7,502 nt of DNA from assembly GCA_905203045.1 (NCBI GenBank), contig CAJKUH010000034.1, positions 1 to 7,502 of the forward strand, read 5' to 3'. A program made the position numbers and the translations under genes. The notes beneath the pieces are model-generated. The model searched no databases. It was not told the origin of the DNA and was given only the letters and a program-made list of their open reading frames with translations. Source of the stretch: an uncultured Eggerthella sp. (GTDB taxonomy: Bacteria > Actinomycetota > Coriobacteriia > Coriobacteriales > Eggerthellaceae). This document shows positions 1 to 5,396 of this stretch, piece by piece. Within the stretch, counting starts at the first letter, position 1. Every line of letters begins with the position of its first letter.

Positions 1-54
1 TTCCCCGAGAAACGCCAGGTAGATGGCTTGTTTTGCCATGTGGAGGATTTGTGA
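1..54 (+). CDS. Possible 3' end of an upstream gene (partial, unrecognised)
   Basis: Frame 1 is open from the left edge to a TGA at 52-54, giving 17 residues that start FPEKRQVDG and end HVEDL. No family can be recognised from so short a tail. The stop overlaps a GTG (51-53) preceded by GGAGG (42-46), which would suit translational coupling, but the reading frame after that GTG has only 39 codons and resembles nothing known to me. Against this being coding, the same bases form one arm of a long hairpin (13-82). The segment may therefore be structured untranslated RNA, and the call is weak. Confidence 0.2.
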   Translation, partial: FPEKRQVDGLFCHVEDL

Positions 55-82
55 ACGAAAGGGAGCCGTCTACCATCTGGCG
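13..82. repeat. Imperfect inverted repeat, potential long stem-loop
   Basis: CGCCAG (13-18) pairs with CTGGCG (77-82), and GTAGATGGCT (19-28) pairs with AGCCGTCTAC (64-73) with one G-T wobble. This gives 16 base pairs interrupted only by a 3-nt bulge (74-76) around a 35-nt loop. The loop contains a GGAGG and a GTG. No T-run of terminator strength follows, so a simple intrinsic terminator is unlikely. The structure lies about 120 bp upstream of the first operon gene and could be a leader element, a processing site or the end of an upstream transcript. Confidence 0.7.
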
Positions 83-100
83 CGTTTTCGGCACCAGATG
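74..100. repeat. Second inverted repeat, mutually exclusive with the 13-82 stem
   Basis: CATCTGG (74-80) is the exact reverse complement of CCAGATG (94-100), with a 13-nt interval. Bases 77-80 are also needed by the larger 13-82 stem, so both structures cannot form fully at the same time. The right arm is not followed by a T-run. What is visible is alternative pairing; a switching function is only inferred. Confidence 0.6.
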
Positions 101-130
101 CAATCGGTATTCCCAGGCATATATTTCTCA

Positions 131-161
131 TTGCTTAATAATGTTATGCTTCGCTTATGCT
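131..161 (+). promoter_or_regulatory. Possible promoter region of the fabK-like operon
   Basis: This AT-rich stretch, about 45-75 bp before the first start codon, contains TTGCTT (131-136) as a possible -35 and TATGCT (156-161) as a possible -10, but the spacing is 19 bp and neither box is a strong match. The heptamer TTATGCT occurs twice (144-150 and 155-161) with starts 11 bp apart, close to one helical turn. That may be a regulator site or two overlapping -10-like boxes. No other promoter candidate is better placed for the operon. Confidence 0.3.
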
Positions 162-203
162 CAAAATTGAGTAGTGGGATCACGTAGCTATGGAGGGAAG
201 CTT

Positions 204-1142
204 ATGAAAACCGAACTTTGCGACTTGCTTGGCATTGAGTATCCAATTATCCAAGGAGCCATGGCCCATATCACCGATGGCAAATTCGCAGCTGCCGTTT
301 CAAATGCCGGCGGCCTTGGCGTTATCCAATGCGGATTCGATACACCAGAGTATATGCGTGAGGAGATCAAGACAGCACGCTCGCTGACCGATAAGCCCTT
401 TGCCGTGAACTTGATCATGGAGAACAATCGCATTGACGAGATTGCCGACGTTTGCATCGAGGAAAAAGTTCAAATTTGCACAGTCTCGGCAGGAAACCCC
501 GCATCCATCGTGCCCAAGCTCGCCAAAGCTGGAATCAAAGCGATTGTTCTTGTTCCCCATGCTCGCGCAGCCAAGAAAATGGAGAAGCTTGGCGCAGCAG
601 CAGCGATCTGCGAGGGCATAGAAGGCGGCGGCCATATTGGGTCGATGACGACCCTCCCCCTTGTTGCCCAAGTGGTTGATGCCGTTGATATTCCTGTAAT
701 CGCAGCGGGCGGATTCGCAAATGGCAGAGGTCTGCTTGCAGCATTGGCGCTTGGCTGCGTTGGCATCCAAATGGGCACCATCTTCCTTGCATCGGAAGAG
801 TGCACCGTGTCCGACCTCTACAAAAAACTTATCGTCGAGTCGAAAGACAATGCCACCGTGCTTTCTGGCATTCCTGGCAAAAAGCAGGTTCGCTGCATAA
901 AGAACCCCTTCACTGACGGCTTTTGGGAGCGATACTACGCCGGCGCTTCCGAAGAGGAGCTCAACGATTACTGCACGGGTTCCATTGCCCGCGCACATAA
1001 CGGCGATTACCAAAATGGCGCCTTTTCTGCAGGCATGATTTCCCCTGTAATCAAGGAAGTTAAGCCTGTTGCAAAGATCATCACCGATGTCATGGACGAG
1101 GCAGATGCCGCATACGCAGAGCTGAAGCGTATCTACGGGTAA
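204..1142 (+). CDS. FabK-like enoyl-ACP reductase / nitronate monooxygenase family flavoprotein
   Basis: This 312-residue protein is predicted to be a cytoplasmic FMN-binding TIM barrel of the FabK/2-nitropropane dioxygenase family. Family members either reduce enoyl-ACP in fatty-acid elongation (FabK) or oxidise nitronates. The sequence follows FabK closely along its length: YPIIQGAMAHITDGKFAAAV (13-32), AVSNAGGLGVI (31-41), the glycine-rich EGIEGGGHIG (137-146) with His144 at the expected catalytic position, and the phosphate-binding IPVIAAGGFANG (163-174). Its length is normal for FabK, about 310-325. The start at 204 was chosen because GGAGGGA (192-198) lies just ahead of it and the protein begins as FabK proteins do; an in-frame ATG at 174 has no comparable site. 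It opens a four-gene operon. No fatty-acid synthesis genes flank it, so a FabK role is not supported by context and the precise substrate is uncertain. Confidence 0.88.
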   Translation: MKTELCDLLGIEYPIIQGAMAHITDGKFAAAVSNAGGLGVIQCGFDTPEYMREEIKTARSLTDKPFAVNLIMENNRIDEIADVCIEEKVQICTVSAGNPASIVPKLAKAGIKAIVLVPHARAAKKMEKLGAAAAICEGIEGGGHIGSMTTLPLVAQVVDAVDIPVIAAGGFANGRGLLAALALGCVGIQMGTIFLASEECTVSDLYKKLIVESKDNATVLSGIPGKKQVRCIKNPFTDGFWERYYAGASEEELNDYCTGSIARAHNGDYQNGAFSAGMISPVIKEVKPVAKIITDVMDEADAAYAELKRIYG

Positions 1143-1151
1143 AGTACAATC

Positions 1152-1508
1152 ATGACAAAACATCTTCTTGACGCCAAGGACGAGAAAAGGCTCGAGCAAG
1201 ACGAAAAGACCCTGGTGGCCATGGCGCGTATCTATTGCCATGGCCACCATCATATTTCAAGGCAATCAAAGGCCCTTTGTCTCGAATGCTCTTCTGCACT
1301 TGCTTACTCACTCGAGCGAACGCGCAAATGCCCGCAAAAGCACCGAGGAACCTGCGACACCTGCCAAATCCAATGCTATAAACCAGCAATGAGGGAAAAG
1401 ATTCGCACGATAATGGCCTATAGCGGACCGCGTATGATTGCCCACCATCCAGTAATGGCTTTGCGTCATCTCTACCGAAAGCAAATCAACAAGCGAGGAC
1501 AACTATGA
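1152..1508 (+). CDS. YgbA-like, nitrous oxide-stimulated promoter family protein
   Basis: This 118-residue protein resembles the small Cys/His-rich YgbA family (nitrous oxide-stimulated promoter). Its biochemical role is not established; in E. coli the gene is in the NsrR nitric-oxide regulon. Visible features are YCHGHHH (28-34), CLEC (43-46), Cys60, the CDTCQIQC cluster (68-75), and the conserved-looking C-terminal block MAYSGPRMIAHHPVMALRHL (88-107). The seven Cys (29, 43, 46, 60, 68, 71, 75) and the His cluster suggest metal or iron-sulfur binding, which is inferred. It has no signal peptide or membrane segment. It starts 9 bp after the previous stop with only a weak ribosome site (GGTAAAG), consistent with translational coupling. 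Its TGA overlaps the next ATG in an ATGA junction. The coding sequence holds a perfect 13-bp inverted repeat at 1213-1249. Confidence 0.85.
   Translation: MTKHLLDAKDEKRLEQDEKTLVAMARIYCHGHHHISRQSKALCLECSSALAYSLERTRKCPQKHRGTCDTCQIQCYKPAMREKIRTIMAYSGPRMIAHHPVMALRHLYRKQINKRGQL
1213..1249. repeat. Perfect 13-bp inverted repeat inside the ygbA-like gene
   Basis: TGGTGGCCATGGC (1213-1225) and GCCATGGCCACCA (1237-1249) are exact reverse complements separated by 11 nt. The element would form a GC-rich 13-bp mRNA hairpin about 60 nt into the gene. It covers codons for LVAMARIYCHGHH, which include the first Cys/His cluster. No T-run follows, so it is not a standard terminator. Confidence 0.9.
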
Positions 1509-2056
1509 GCACCGTTGACGAAATCATGGCCTTCAACAAAGAGTTCGTAGCCGAAAAGGGCTACCTTAAATACTCAACCGACAAGTACCCTGACAAAAAA
1601 CTCGCCATTGTCAGCTGCATGGACACACGTCTGACAGAGCTGCTCCCCGCAGCACTTGGGCTGAAGAACGGCGATGCAAAGATAATCAAGAACGCTGGGG
1701 GAGTAATTTCCCACCCCTTTGGAAGCGTGATCAGAAGTCTGCTGGTTGCCGTATTCGAGCTCGGCGTTGAAACGGTTATGGTGATCGGCCACAGCAATTG
1801 CGGAGCCCAGCACATGAACGCCGATAGCATGATCAAGCATATGCTCAATGCAGGAATATCCCAGGACCACATAGACATGATGCACTACTGCGGGATCGAT
1901 TTCGAAACCTGGCTACAAGGGTTCGGGGACGGCGAAGAAAGCGTAAGAGAAACCGTCCGAACCATTGCCCACCACCCCTTGATCCCTGAGACCATCGAGG
2001 TGCGTGGATTTATCATCGATTCAACCACAGGGGAGCTAACCCCCGTCGAAGCTTAG
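1505..2056 (+). CDS. Beta-carbonic anhydrase, type II (YtiB-like)
   Basis: This 183-residue cytoplasmic zinc enzyme should interconvert CO2 and bicarbonate. Zinc ligands are Cys38 in CMDTR (38-42), His96 and Cys99 in HSNCG (96-100), with the Asp40/Arg42 dyad present. The block KIIKNAGGVISHPFGSVIRSLLVAV is the usual active-site and dimer-interface region. Residues resemble Bacillus YtiB from the N-terminal DEIMAFNKEF to the C-terminal HHPLIPE and FIIDSTTGEL, and the length is typical for the type II group. YtiB, as I recall it, has Asp where this protein has Asn98 between the His and Cys ligands; the ligands themselves are kept. The start has GAGGA upstream and overlaps the ygbA-like stop by 4 bp, so the two are probably translationally coupled. 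Confidence 0.93.
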   Translation: MSTVDEIMAFNKEFVAEKGYLKYSTDKYPDKKLAIVSCMDTRLTELLPAALGLKNGDAKIIKNAGGVISHPFGSVIRSLLVAVFELGVETVMVIGHSNCGAQHMNADSMIKHMLNAGISQDHIDMMHYCGIDFETWLQGFGDGEESVRETVRTIAHHPLIPETIEVRGFIIDSTTGELTPVEA

Positions 2057-2065
2057 GAGCCGAAC

Positions 2066-2890
2066 ATGAAAGTCGGTTTTGTTGGAGCGGGAAAAGTAGG
2101 ATGTTCTTTGGGGCGCTACTTCGCACGGGAGCATCAAATTATTGGTTATGCAAGCAAGACGCCCTCTTCGGCCGAACGTGCAGCGAAACTAACGTCATCA
2201 AAAGCATTCAGCAATGGAGCAAAACTGCTCAATGAATGCGACGCCCTGTTTATTACGACTCCTGATGGACAGATTGTACCCACATGGCAGGAAATCGAGG
2301 CGCAATGCGATGATGAAGCGCTGTGGGGGAAGCTGATCTGCCATTGCAGTGGAGCCCTGCCCTCCACCGAGCTTGCCGGTTGCAGCGCGCGAGGTGCTTA
2401 CGCCTATTCGATTCATCCCCTCTTTGCCATCCCCTCGAAAACCGCCAGCACAGAAGAGCTTTCAAAAGCGTTTTTCGCCATTGAGGGAAACGAGGAAAGG
2501 CTCAACGATGCGGTTTCAATCGTGGCGGCTATGGGCAACCCCTACCAGGTAATCGAGACCGCGCAAAAAGCCCGCTACCATGCAGCCGCCGCCTTGGCAT
2601 CGAACCATGTGGTTGCACTTTATCGCCTTGCATGCGACGAATTGGCGAAATGCGGTTTCACCCCCGAAGGAGCGGAACGGGCGATGGCCCCTCTTTTTTT
2701 GGGAAACGCCATGCACATTGCAGAAAAAGGAACGGTTGCAGCGCTTACCGGCCCCGCTGAGCGGGGAGATATGGCAACCATAGAAAAACACCTCGCATGT
2801 TTGGATGGACAAACGCGCGAGGTGTACCGAATCCTAAACGATACGCTACTCAAAATCGCCGAAGAAAAGCACCGCAAGGAGCAAGGCTAA
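2066..2890 (+). CDS. Rossmann-fold / DUF2520 oxidoreductase-like protein
   Basis: This 274-residue protein has an N-terminal NAD(P)-binding Rossmann domain with GAGKVG at 7-12 and the strand ALFITTPDGQI (60-70), then HCSGALPS (93-100) and SIHPLFAIP (115-123). An alpha-helical C-terminal domain carries ALTGPAERGD (226-235), as expected for the Rossmann-like plus DUF2520 architecture. It is probably a soluble NAD(P)H-dependent dehydrogenase of the ketopantoate-reductase/6-phosphogluconate-dehydrogenase type. Some related proteins are thought to act as alternative ketopantoate reductases (PanG), but no pantothenate genes are nearby, so the substrate is left open. The start has AGGAG 8 bp upstream and lies 9 bp after the carbonic anhydrase stop. 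It is the last gene of the operon and is convergent with the DUF4013 gene. Confidence 0.85.
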   Translation: MKVGFVGAGKVGCSLGRYFAREHQIIGYASKTPSSAERAAKLTSSKAFSNGAKLLNECDALFITTPDGQIVPTWQEIEAQCDDEALWGKLICHCSGALPSTELAGCSARGAYAYSIHPLFAIPSKTASTEELSKAFFAIEGNEERLNDAVSIVAAMGNPYQVIETAQKARYHAAAALASNHVVALYRLACDELAKCGFTPEGAERAMAPLFLGNAMHIAEKGTVAALTGPAERGDMATIEKHLACLDGQTREVYRILNDTLLKIAEEKHRKEQG

Positions 2891-2941
2891 ATCTCTGACT
2901 TTTTGTCGACGTCGGCCTCAGACGCCCACTTAGCAGTAAGC

Positions 2942-2967
2942 AAAAAAAGATTGCCGCTCTAGCGTGT
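2942..2967 (-). terminator. Weak candidate terminator after the DUF4013 gene
   Basis: On the minus strand, a short CGC-TAGA-GCG hairpin just past the TAA stop is followed within a few bases by a run of seven T (plus-strand A-run at 2943-2949). The stem is very short, so termination may be weak or Rho-dependent. The 84-bp convergent gap (2891-2974) holds no other strong hairpin that I can see on either strand. Confidence 0.25.
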
Positions 2968-2974
2968 CGGGGTT

Positions 2975-4132
2975 TTAGCTAGACGCACTATGCGCCCTAT
3001 TTTCCGAAACCGCATCGTCTTCATTGCCTTCATTTCCATCGACAGTTGAAGAACCGCTAGAACACGGCACCTCCTTACCACCGGACAAAACAGCAGGCGA
3101 GGCAACGCCCCGACCTGGCGTCTTAAAAGGAGCTGGTTTCGCCACAAAACCCGTATTCGCATTGGGGATGGGTGAGGCAACCGACGGGGACTTCGAAGAA
3201 TCGTATCGGGCGGTATCGGCCAAATCGTTCGAGGTGGCCACACGCCCCTCTTTTTCTTCGGCGGAAGACGAACTATGGGATTGCGAATCAGCCGATGCGG
3301 AGGCGCTGCGGGAAAGGCGCTCGAAAGGCATGGGATCTTCCTGGCCACTCCATTTGCTTACCTCAAACTGCCGAGTCCAATAGCCCAATGCGCGGATAGT
3401 TAAAGCGTTCTGCAGAGCGGTGGCGAAGAGGAATGCGACAACAAAAGCCGTACCGACCACAGCAAGCAGAATAGCGGCGAACATCGTCGACGAGGAATCG
3501 CCCGAGGCAAGCCAAATCAAACCGCTGCAAAAGAGCACAAGAAACGCCGCCAGAACAAAAGCGGCAAAGCGTATAACTGCCCCAATTAGAATATTCATGC
3601 CCAAAATGCGCAGTAGACCAATGAAGTCGTAGCGCATCATTGACCATATTTTTCGAATCTGAAAGCCTGATGAAAGCGTCCCATAAAGCGAAACGCGGAT
3701 TGAGCCGACCCAGACGAACAGCGCAGCAAGAAAAGCCAAGGCGATATTAGCTGAAGTTCCAACAAGCCAAAGCAACGCTCCCACGGCGATAAGCCAATAG
3801 CTGCCATGGGTCCCGAAAGCAAAAGGCACCCCTGCACATGCTGATAGCAAAGAGCTAACGATGCCAAGAACAAGGGAGGCGGCTACCGTAACAACAATGA
3901 TGAAAAACCCACGACGATACAAGGCGCCATCTTCATTGGCAAGCAGTTTCTTCGGCATGGGTCGATGAACGTTCCATGAGATATCGCGAGCCCATGAGAA
4001 CAAATAGCCGTAAAGAACTATCACGCCAAATATAGGAACAAGGCACAACACACCCAAGCGCAGAAGCGTGGATGCCCAGCCCGGAGACTTAGTAACATCG
4101 CCCCACGCGGCAGCAAAATATCCCTTTTCCAT
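2975..4132 (-). CDS. DUF4013-type integral membrane protein with Ser-rich tail
   Basis: This 385-residue protein has an N-terminal DUF4013-like region: WGDVTKSPGWASTLLRLG (10-27), then the hydrophobic VPIFGVIVLYGYLFSWAR (32-49) and a polar stretch around PMPKKL (58-63). Five or so hydrophobic stretches lie near 22-45, 75-100, 112-145, 175-207 and 218-245. From about 265 the chain becomes hydrophilic and rich in Ser, Ala, Glu and Pro through to the C-terminus, about 120 residues likely disordered. The function of the family is unknown. The start at 4132 was preferred to an ATG 13 codons upstream because AAGGAGG lies 5 bp ahead of it and the longer version adds a non-family polar leader. It stands alone, separated from the upstream rplL by that gene's terminator, so it needs its own promoter. 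Confidence 0.75.
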   Translation of the reverse strand: MEKGYFAAAWGDVTKSPGWASTLLRLGVLCLVPIFGVIVLYGYLFSWARDISWNVHRPMPKKLLANEDGALYRRGFFIIVVTVAASLVLGIVSSLLSACAGVPFAFGTHGSYWLIAVGALLWLVGTSANIALAFLAALFVWVGSIRVSLYGTLSSGFQIRKIWSMMRYDFIGLLRILGMNILIGAVIRFAAFVLAAFLVLFCSGLIWLASGDSSSTMFAAILLAVVGTAFVVAFLFATALQNALTIRALGYWTRQFEVSKWSGQEDPMPFERLSRSASASADSQSHSSSSAEEKEGRVATSNDLADTARYDSSKSPSVASPIPNANTGFVAKPAPFKTPGRGVASPAVLSGGKEVPCSSGSSTVDGNEGNEDDAVSENRAHSASS

Positions 4133-4293
4133 CAGGACCTCCTTTTCATTAAGGATGGCGCCCGATTGCAAGCGGGGCTACCGTCCATTGCAACACTATA
4201 CGCATGCCCAGATAAAACACCCGTTGATTCAAAAGGACGTTTCCAAGATGCAACGTGAAATCCAGCAAGTCGCAGGCCTAGGTATCTATAACC
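4133..4293 (-). promoter_or_regulatory. Upstream region of the DUF4013 gene, possible promoter
   Basis: This 161-bp gap lies between the rplL terminator and the DUF4013 start. On the minus strand, TATAGT (plus-strand ACTATA at 4195-4200) is a fair -10 box, but I see no good -35 at 16-18 bp from it. The GGAGG ribosome site of the DUF4013 gene is at 4138-4142. I see nothing else distinctive in the gap. Confidence 0.25.
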
Positions 4294-4324
4294 AAAAAAG
4301 CGCCCGGCATAAGCCGAGCGCTTT
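4294..4324 (-). terminator. Intrinsic terminator of the rplJ-rplL unit
   Basis: AAAGCGC (4297-4303) pairs with GCGCTTT (4318-4324), and CGGC (4305-4308) pairs with GCCG (4313-4316) around an ATAA tetraloop, with a single C-A mismatch between the two stem parts. Read on the minus strand, the hairpin ends in TTTTTT (plus-strand A-run 4294-4299). It lies 23 bp beyond the rplL stop and should end transcription before the DUF4013 gene. Confidence 0.92.
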
Positions 4325-4347
4325 CAGAAAGAACTCTAAAAAATGAG

Positions 4348-4722
4348 TTACTTCAGGGATACAGCAGCACCTGCGTCCTCGAGCTGAGCCTTGATTTCCT
4401 CAGCCTTGTCCTTAGCTACGCCTTCCTGAACGGGAGCAGGAGCAGACTCTACTACTTCCTTAGCTTCCTTCAGGCCAAGACCGGTGATCTCACGGACAGC
4501 CTTGATAACAGCGATCTTGTTGTCGCCGAAGCCCTCGAGAACAACGTCGAACTCGGTCTTCTCAGCAGCAGCTTCGCCACCAGCAGCAGGAGCAGCAGCA
4601 ACAGCAACAGGAGCAGCAGCGGATACGCCGAAGGTCTCCTCGATATCCTTTACGAGCTCAGAAGCCTCGAGCAGGGACATTTCCTTCAGAGCTTCGATGA
4701 TCTCTTCGCGAGAAACAGCCAT
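4348..4722 (-). CDS. rplL: 50S ribosomal protein L7/L12
   Basis: This 124-residue acidic stalk protein binds L10 as dimers and recruits translation GTPases to the ribosome. The N-terminal dimerisation domain (about 1-35, EEIIEALKEMSLLEASELVKDIEETFGVSAAAPV) is followed by the Ala/Gly-rich hinge (about 35-52). The C-terminal factor-binding domain begins at EKTEFDVVLEGFGDNKIAVIK and contains VREITGLGLKEAKEVVESAP. Length and motifs are typical. The start has AAAGGAAA upstream on the minus strand. It lies 94 bp downstream of rplJ, in a spacer containing two hairpins, and is followed by a strong terminator. No rpoB follows, although rpoBC lies downstream of rplL in many bacteria. Confidence 0.98.
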   Translation of the reverse strand: MAVSREEIIEALKEMSLLEASELVKDIEETFGVSAAAPVAVAAAPAAGGEAAAEKTEFDVVLEGFGDNKIAVIKAVREITGLGLKEAKEVVESAPAPVQEGVAKDKAEEIKAQLEDAGAAVSLK

Positions 4723-4740
4723 GTTAGTTTCCTTTCGTTG

Positions 4741-4766
4741 GGCTGCAAACCCTTATGTTTGCAGCC
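4741..4766 (-). repeat. Perfect 10-bp hairpin just upstream of rplL
   Basis: GGCTGCAAAC (4741-4750) and GTTTGCAGCC (4757-4766) are exact reverse complements around a 6-nt loop. On the minus-strand mRNA it lies immediately before the rplL ribosome site and is followed by CAACGAAAGG rather than a U-run, so it is not an intrinsic terminator. Position suggests an RNA processing or protection element, or a translation-tuning structure that helps make L7/L12 in excess over L10; this is inference. Confidence 0.85.
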
Positions 4767-4786
4767 AGCATTTCATTAATTACTAT

Positions 4787-4805
4787 GCAGCGCACTTTAC
4801 GCTGC
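4787..4805 (-). repeat. 6-bp hairpin just after the rplJ stop
   Basis: GCAGCG (4787-4792) pairs with CGCTGC (4800-4805) around a 7-nt loop, 11 bp beyond the rplJ stop codon. An adjacent 10-nt palindrome AAGCATGCTT (4809-4818) overlaps that stop. No T-run of terminator strength follows on the minus strand. Confidence 0.6.
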
Positions 4806-4816
4806 TTGAAGCATGC

Positions 4817-5338
4817 TTACGCAGCTTCCTTCTGGTCGGCAACGGCCTTGGTAACCTGAGCCAGACCACGGGGTACACCGTTGAGTGCGGTAGCAAGACC
4901 CTGAGCAACACCGTTGATTGCAGCAGCGATGTGTGCGTAGAGCTCTTCGCGAGAAGGCAGAGAAGCAATAGCTTCAACCTCAGCAGCGCTTACGGCAGCG
5001 CCTTCCATCAGACCACCCTTGATTTCGAGGGTTTCGTTGGTCTTGGAGAACTCCTTTACCGCCTTAGCGGCAGCAGCGATATCGTCACCAGCGAATACGA
5101 ATGCGCTAGGACCATGCAGCATATCGTCGAGCGTAGGAAGCTCGGCATCGGAAAGAGCAATGTGCATGAGGGTGTTCTTGTAAACCTTCATGGAAGCACC
5201 TGCTTCGCGAACAGCACGGCGAAGCTCCTGGGTCTCCTTTACGGTAAGACCGCATGCGTCTACAACCCATACTGCGCCTGCGCTTTCGAGATCTTCCTTG
5301 ATCTGTGCAAGTTTGGTTTCGTTCTTTACACTTGGCAT
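4817..5338 (-). CDS. rplJ: 50S ribosomal protein L10
   Basis: This 173-residue protein anchors the L7/L12 dimers to the large subunit and is the likely autogenous repressor of this unit through its leader RNA. The N-terminal rRNA-binding region (KLAQIKEDLESAGAVWVVDACGLTV, then ELRRAVREAGASMKVYKNTL) is typical of L10. So are the central GPSAFVFAGDD and LEIKGGLMEG and the C-terminal helix SREELYAHIAAAINGVAQGLATALN, which binds L7/L12. Length is normal. The start at 5338 has a strong AGGAGG 7 bp upstream (plus-strand CCTCC at 5346-5350). It is first in a two-gene unit with rplL. rplK and rplA are not upstream; the divergent lutA is. Confidence 0.98.
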   Translation of the reverse strand: MPSVKNETKLAQIKEDLESAGAVWVVDACGLTVKETQELRRAVREAGASMKVYKNTLMHIALSDAELPTLDDMLHGPSAFVFAGDDIAAAAKAVKEFSKTNETLEIKGGLMEGAAVSAAEVEAIASLPSREELYAHIAAAINGVAQGLATALNGVPRGLAQVTKAVADQKEAA

Positions 5339-5396
5339 ATGTACACCTCCTTTTTCTCAAACTCGGGTTCCGCCCCGAATGGGTGGAGTCGTGCCT

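Noticed and set aside
174..203. Longer start for the fabK-like gene at ATG 174
   Set aside because: It would add ten non-family residues, has no ribosome site, and would bury the good Shine-Dalgarno found before ATG 204.
300..1253. A 317-codon minus-strand open frame opposite the fabK-like gene
   Set aside because: The plus-strand product matches FabK along its full length; the antisense product is Cys/His-rich nonsense with no recognisable domain.
2891..2974. Intrinsic terminator for the plus-strand operon in the convergent gap
   Set aside because: Only 4-5 bp partial stems are present (for example CTTA-GCAG-TAAG) and the homopolymer that follows is A rather than T on the plus strand.
4068..4346. 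A 92-codon plus-strand open frame across the DUF4013 upstream region
   Set aside because: It overlaps the DUF4013 start antisense and reads through the rplL terminator hairpin; no family resemblance and no good ribosome site.
4561..4625. Trinucleotide GCA repeat tract
   Set aside because: It simply encodes the alanine-rich hinge of L7/L12.
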